64,000 bases of DNA from Halicephalobus mephisto (Eukaryota; Nematoda; Chromadorea; Rhabditida; Panagrolaimidae): contig SWDT01000011.1 of the NCBI GenBank assembly GCA_009193035.1, positions 186,001 to 250,000 on the forward strand, read 5' to 3'. This document shows positions 59,200 through 64,000 of the stretch, one piece after another; position 1 is the first letter of the stretch; every line of letters starts with the position of its first letter. The translations under genes and the position numbers were made by a program. The notes under the pieces are model-generated. The model did no database searches, was not told where the DNA came from, and was given only the letters and a program-made list of their open reading frames with translations.

Positions 59200-59375
59200 T
59201 TTACAAAAAAACGTAACTTTTGGCACAGCAATAAATGCAAATCGTCACTATTTCGTTACAATTTAGTCACAAAAGTCAAATATTAATTAAAATGTGACAA
59301 TTGTGTCAAATTTTTGTTACATTTCGCAATTGTTACGAAGGTAAAAGAAAAATTACGTTTTTTGTAACTTAAAAA
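59200..59375. mobile_element. MITE family copy (ACAAAAAACGTAATTTT termini)
   Basis: The left TTTACAAAAAAACGTAACTT and right AAATTACGTTTTTTGTAACT ends are inverted repeats. The interior shares ATCGTCACTATTTCG, TCAAATATTAAT and TTACATTTCGCAATTGTTAC with the copies in innexin introns. Confidence 0.8.
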
Positions 59376-59799
59376 TCACCAAAGAAACACAACCAACAAA
59401 GAACGAATAATAAACAGAATCAGAGTTTCTGATGATATGTGATTATTTGTACTACATTCTTTCGTGCCATATTTACTAAAGAAAAAACAATATTTTAGCA
59501 AAAATAAATTTTACCGAAAAAGTGATCTTTAGTCAATGTATTTAAAATACATTTCAAAAATTACAATCATGCATTTTTAAAAAACCGTAAATAGAAACGT
59601 TTAATTTAATTTTAATTGAAAAAAATCATTTCCTGTGGAGGAGGCCGGCTGAGCTTATAGAAAGTCATAACTGAAATGTGACAGGTTAATCAAACAGCTA
59701 TGATTTTTTGAAGCGATTTTCACATTGGCTTCAGAAGATAAACAATCTAGACTAAAGATAACAATAGAAGGAGGAAAGTCTAGTCGTTATGAAACCTAC

Positions 59800-59807
59800 T
59801 ATATAAG
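59800..59807 (+). promoter_or_regulatory. TATA box of cysteine protease gene 2
   Basis: TATATAAG lies in a conserved block (AACAATAGAAGGAGGAAAGT upstream, AAGCTCAATCCCGAAAAACC downstream). The donor used in gene 1 (ACACCGTAAGAAAT) is ACACTGCAAGAGAT here, which would need a GC-AG intron. Confidence 0.65.
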
Positions 59808-60176
59808 AAGAAGCTCAATCCCGAAAAACCAGATTCATATTAGTATTTAATTCTCTGTATTGCAACACTGCAAGAGATTCATGGATTTTCCTTACTGTAG
59901 CTCGAGGTCCTGAACCTTTCGGGTATTTCAGGGGAATTCATAGAATCTCTCTGTGTCCAATGACAGGTTTTCTGATCTTTGAGGACGTCATGGATGTTTC
60001 CAGATTCATCTACAATTAAATAAAAAAATTCCAAACTTTTTAGAATCTCGTGATAGCTTTTAAAATTATCTAGAACGACAAATGTCAAAGTTTCCCAAAA
60101 GTTTTGACAATTCGTATCGAGACTATTTCGTAACATGTGTTTTGAGTTTTTATGATTGTATGATTTTTAGGTAAAA

Positions 60177-61504
60177 ATGAGATTCCTCCTTTTGGGTCTT
60201 GCTCTCTTCTTGTTCGCTTTGACTCACGCTGCCCATGGCAAGAGTACGATCTTCGACAAGTTATCGGATATCGTAGAAAAGCTCAAGGACAAGGACGCAA
60301 TCGCGGACAAGTTGGCGGAGATCAAAGACAAGATCAGACATAAGAAGATGAGAATCAACGATGCTTTGAAACAAGCAAAGGGCCGTTGGATGGAGATGAC
60401 TGAAGATGCCTTCGATGCTGCTGCTAGTGAATTCCAGATTCCAATCAAGGATAATACTGACAAAGCTACTAAGAAAATCAAATTCGCCAAAAACTTAGAA
60501 AAAGCTCAAGAGCTCTCAACTAAAAACACAGAAGCTTTCTTCGGAGTCACTCCTTTCAGTTTCATGGACTTTGATGAATTCAAACATGTAAAATATTTCA
60601 TTTTTTTGCTTTTATTACAGTAATGATTTAGAACTTCACGATGAAGCCGGTGTCAGTCAAAGATATCCCGACAAAGGATGCTATGAGATTCGGAAACAAC
60701 AGAAGAAAGAGACAAGCTTCTTCTCTTGATCTGAGATCCAGAGGCATGATTTCTTCCGTCAGAAATCAAGGAAACTGTGGATGTTAGTTTTCTACCATAA
60801 TAGCAAATTATCTATAATTATAATTCCATAGTCTTAGAATCAATGTCTGAAACTAAGGATCCTAGGAATTTTTTTCGAGATTATTTTTATCCACATTTGT
60901 TTACAATTTTAAAATTGTATGATTTTTAGCCTGCTGGAGTTTCGCAACAGTGGCACAGATGGAAGCTGCTCACTACAAGAAAACTGGACAACGTCTGGAT
61001 TTGGCCGAACAACAATTCGTCAATTGCGATTCATACGATTACGGTTGCAACGGAGGATGGTACTCTAGTGCTTACACCTACGCTAAGAGCAATGGAATCC
61101 CCCAAGAATCCACGAACCCCTACCAAGCTAGAGAAACTACATGCAGAGCCGCTTCAGGAACGACTGTCAAGGTCTCCGGCTGGGGTCAATTGTATCCCAA
61201 TGATCAAAGCTCCATGATCAACGCTTTGAACCAAGGATATGTTTTAGGTATTGCCATGAAGAGTGGAACTTACGACTTCATGTACTATAGAGGCGGAATC
61301 CTCAGCAACAACTATGAGTGCAATGACGGCACCGTGGATCACGCTGTAAATATTGTTGGATACGGTACTTCTAACGGCGTTCCTTACTGGATCGTCAGAA
61401 ACTCCTGGGGAACCAACTGGGGAGAATCCGGCTACGTTAGAATCCACAGAGGAAGCAACTACTGTAACGCGGAATACTATCCCTTCATCATCGAAACCGT
61501 CTAA
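60177..61504 (+). CDS. Secreted papain-family (C1A) cysteine protease 2, 378 aa
   Basis: Exons 60177..60587, 60632..60782 and 60930..61504, the same structure and phases as gene 1. The signal peptide is identical. The prodomain is about 87% identical to that of gene 1 and two residues shorter. RRKR (161-164) precedes the mature part. The catalytic residues are Cys189, His325 (DHAVNIVGYG) and Asn345, with the oxyanion Gln in QGNCGSCW. The mature domain is only about 71% identical to gene 1; changes cluster on surface and substrate-groove loops (CDSYDYGCNGGW, SGWGQLYP, GTNWGESG). Introns are the same length as in gene 1 (44 and 147 bp) and nearly identical. AATAAA is at 61543-61548. The pair is a recent tandem duplication with diverging enzymes. 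Confidence 0.93.
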
Positions 61505-61624
61505 GGTGATAATTCCTCCGTTCACAATATTGCAATCATGCGAATAAATTCATATTGAAATTTGGGGAAATGCAAAGAGAACCTTCGTCTAAAAGTCAAA
61601 GTACAATTTTTAGTTTTTTGTAAC

Positions 61625-61801
61625 TACAGTAGAACTCGGATATAAAGTATCCTCTTGGGACCGGGTAAAGCGTATGTTATAAGAAAGGATATATCATAGT
61701 AGGGGTAAATTTGGAGGCAGACTAACTAAACTCACTCACACTGTATGCTATAACAAGAGATATGTTATAGTAAGAGTATTTTATATCCAAGTTCTACTGT
61801 A
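61625..61801. mobile_element. MITE, CAGTAGAACTCGGATATAA termini, copy 2
   Basis: 177 bp, with inverted termini and TA on both sides, closely matching 57416-57590. It lies 120 bp after the protease-2 stop, whereas copy 1 lies 1.2 kb after the protease-1 stop. It was therefore probably inserted independently rather than carried by the gene duplication. Confidence 0.87.
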
Positions 61802-63370
61802 TTTGAGAGTTCTTATGATCATTAGACTTGACTCTGATGTTGCTTTAACAGCAAGAATTCATTTTGAAAGTAATTCTGATAATATGAGAAAAAAGTATTT
61901 TAAAGGACTCGAATGTCGTTCCGATTGCTGAAACCTCGTATATAATAAATGTTCTAATGATAACAATTTTCGAACTTCCCATATCCAAAACTTTTCTGCT
62001 TAATTCTTAGTTCGTCAAATACTCTCGATTTCTAAACTTTTATCTTCTATTTCCTCACTTCTGAAGTCTTGGGTTGAAAATCTCATTTCCACAAGATTTA
62101 ACACTTACGAAAATCCCTACTTTATGATTGATATTCTTATTGAACACTGCTAACTGATCTTGAAATTTACAATATCCTATTAATGAATTCTCAGAATCTG
62201 TTTTTCGATCCTCTTTCTGATGAAATGCGATTTTCACTTTCCTTCCTGATGTAATTTATGGAGACATAGTGAAACAAAAATAAGCATTGTTGAGGATTTC
62301 CTTATGAACACAAAAATTGTAGGACCTACTGTACATACAAATCGCAACTGTGGTTTATTCTTTGCACAAGGTTGGGACAAATAGGAAAAGAGAATCCTTG
62401 TTCAATTTTTTGATAGCCGGAATTGAACTGACTCCGGTTATTTGGAAATAAACTAGAAAAACAACCTACCGAAAATGAAGTCTTATTTTTAGACTTATTC
62501 TGATATTTTATCGTATTTTTACAATGTGGACTGATCGCGAAGTATCTTAAACATTCACGTATGTTATTGAATGTGCCGAGTCTTGTCTTCCATGCCTACA
62601 ACCAGAATTTTTTTACAAAGTTGTTAAATTGAATTATGCTTAATAAAAACTTTCCGATTTTTTGCGTAGAAAAAGTTTATACTTTGCAATGATAACTTAT
62701 AAAATAGAAGATCTAAAAAAAGATAAACAAGTTCAATGATAGAACTCTAAAAGCTAAAACTGAACCCTGAAGTGACAAATTAGAAGCAAGTTACGATCGA
62801 AAAATACAGTATTTTACTACATACTGTAATTTCAGAGAGGAAAACAAGAAAAAGTCATCAATAACGAATTAATAATAAAAAATCAAAGATTTTAAAAAAT
62901 CTAGTTATTTTTATTATATTCACTTGTACAGTACCTACCGTGGAACCCAAAGGTAGTAATCCTTCTTAGTAATGGTTTGTATCGGTCTCTTTATTGCCCT
63001 CAAATTTGGGTAATTAAACAAAGAAAGTGATGATTATAACAATCGAGATAAAGCAAGATATAAAACATAATACATTACGATTAAAGCATTATGTAATTAC
63101 GATAAACACAAAACGCGAATCAGCACATTAATAGTGAAACGTAGAGGTTCAATTGCTTCTTTTGCACTGATGATTCATCCGCTGTTGTCCTCTATTACCA
63201 TCTTTAACTTTATCGACAGAACTAACATTAAACTTTTAATAAAGATAAATTTCATCAAAACAGATTTTTGATCAATGTGTCTGAAATGGATTCAGAACAA
63301 AGTGGGCGTTCATTTAAACTATAGTCATTTGAATTCAAACGCTCAGAATCACTCTAATTCAAAGTCACTT
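61802..63370. other. Intergenic after protease 2, no gene seen
   Basis: AT-rich, without coherent exons. AAGTTACGATCGAAAAATACAG (62791) repeats text at 59159, showing that flanking DNA of the protease unit was duplicated too. It contains the SL1-like 22-mer at 62999-63020. Confidence 0.5.
62999..63020 (-). ncRNA. SL1 spliced-leader-like 22-mer (SL pseudogene or retroposed leader)
   Basis: The minus strand carries GTTTAATTACCCAA and ends TTTGAG, matching the nematode SL1 leader at 20 of 22 positions (differences at 1 and 16). A working SL RNA gene needs GT directly after GAG; here GGCAAT follows, and no Sm site is evident. It is therefore not an active SL gene. A leader carried in a retroposed mRNA or a decayed SL gene fits better. 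Confidence 0.5.
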
Positions 63371-63600
63371 GATATGGAGGAGGCCGGCTGAGCGTACAAG
63401 TCGCGGACAAGGTTAAACAAATTAATCAAATATCTGTAATTGTTTCGAAATTGTTTTATTCATCAAAAATAGACTGTTGCTAGCAAAATGTGGGCAACAA
63501 TAGAAAGGAGGAAGTCCTTTCGTTGTGGACTTGACTTTATAAAAGGAAATGGAATCCCCGGAAAAATCAGTCTTCAGGTTTGTCTGATCATTAAAACTGG
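63370..63600 (+). promoter_or_regulatory. Third copy of the protease promoter block
   Basis: GGAGGAGGCCGGCTGAGC (63376) matches 59637; AACAATAGAAAGGAGGAAGT (63496) matches 59762; and a TATA box TATAAAAGG (63538-63546) is followed by AATCCCCGGAAAAATCAG, as in genes 1 and 2. No ATG with the signal-peptide text lies at the expected 375-bp distance (about 63913). The gene lies beyond the edge or has been lost. Confidence 0.6.
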
Positions 63601-64000
63601 GATTTCATAGAAGTTCTTCATGTTTTTCAGCATTCAGTGGGAGATTCTGAAACCTCTGAAAACTTCATCGAAGCTTCTGAAATTTTTTAATATCTTGTGG
63701 AAGTTTTTGAAATTTTTCAGAATTCAGAGAAACTTTCCGAAATAAACATCTGAAAACGAAAATTCTAAAAATTTATATTTAGAAAATATCTTCGAAAATT
63801 CGATTTTTTTTTATTGGGATGGTGATAGAAAAGTTTCTGTAAAAGTTCTTCCATTACACTATCATCTATTTTTGTAGAGTATTTTTCGAACTTTGTACTT
63901 GGTTTAATAATCCGAATCTGAGATATCCATACGAATAAAGTGTGTTTTGCTTTTGAGCGGATTCTTTGACGATGTATTACATATGATTTTACATCAGAAG
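63601..64000. other. Right edge, no coding region seen
   Basis: Repeats of TTCTGAAA and CTTCATCGAAGCTTCTG-type words fill 63600-63760. The rest is AT-rich. An exon of a third protease gene was looked for and not found. Confidence 0.4.

Larger units (their letters stand above)
56237..59799. other. Intergenic between the two protease genes
   Basis: It holds a gag-like remnant (56602-56826), a MITE (57416-57590), a palindrome-rich AT stretch (57900-58085) and a MITE copy (59200-59375). The promoter block of gene 2 starts near 59480 and resembles 54050-54530 upstream of gene 1, so the duplicated unit begins at least there. No other gene is supported. Confidence 0.5.

Noticed and set aside
62941..63020. 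Active SL RNA gene
   Set aside because: No GT donor after the leader, no clear Sm site and no stem-loop order of an SL RNA.

Overview
The window is nuclear DNA of a nematode. The supporting signs are innexin gap-junction genes, short introns with TTTTCAG or TTTTTAG acceptors, start codons placed directly after such acceptors (spliced-leader trans-splicing), genes packed head-to-tail about 120-155 bp apart like operons, and at 62999-63020 a 22-mer matching the nematode SL1 leader at 20 of 22 positions. The DNA is AT-rich, with many tandem repeats, MITEs and old transposon pieces. I do not assign a species.

Layout. (1) 1-16.7 kb is gene-dense. On + lie the 3' part of GCN1 (stress signalling to eIF2alpha), an unrecognised 422-aa gene close behind it, and a 775-aa FBXO28-like F-box protein whose N-terminus resembles the DUF1907/C11orf54 family. 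On - lies a probable operon: NDUFS5 (complex I), DET1 (CUL4-DDB1 ubiquitin ligase adaptor) and a RASL12/RERG-like GTPase. The GTPase start codon overlaps the DET1 stop codon. (2) 16.7-34.9 kb has no convincing gene. It holds minisatellites (51-bp, 58-bp, about 160-bp and 15-bp units), a GGGGCA array, tRNA-like fragments, a decayed mariner (31110-32350), a MITE and a non-LTR retrotransposon remnant. (3) 35.0-54.0 kb holds four innexins: two on -, two on +, with the inner pair divergent. Each has four predicted membrane segments and the two-Cys extracellular loops. Their introns carry MITEs and tandem arrays. A perfect 12-bp inverted repeat with two ACTGATAA GATA sites lies upstream of the second innexin. 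(4) 54.5-64 kb holds two tandem secreted papain-family (C1A) cysteine protease genes, each with its own TATA box, and a third copy of the promoter near the right edge without a visible coding region.

Working together: the innexins can form homo- or heteromeric channels, and their clustering suggests local duplication. The protease pair is a clear local duplication: introns are about 95-99% identical while the mature proteases are only about 71% identical. The NDUFS5-DET1-RASL12 set would be co-transcribed and resolved by trans-splicing. Exon boundaries were placed by hand from splice consensus, reading phase and family similarity recalled from memory. No search or transcript data was available.
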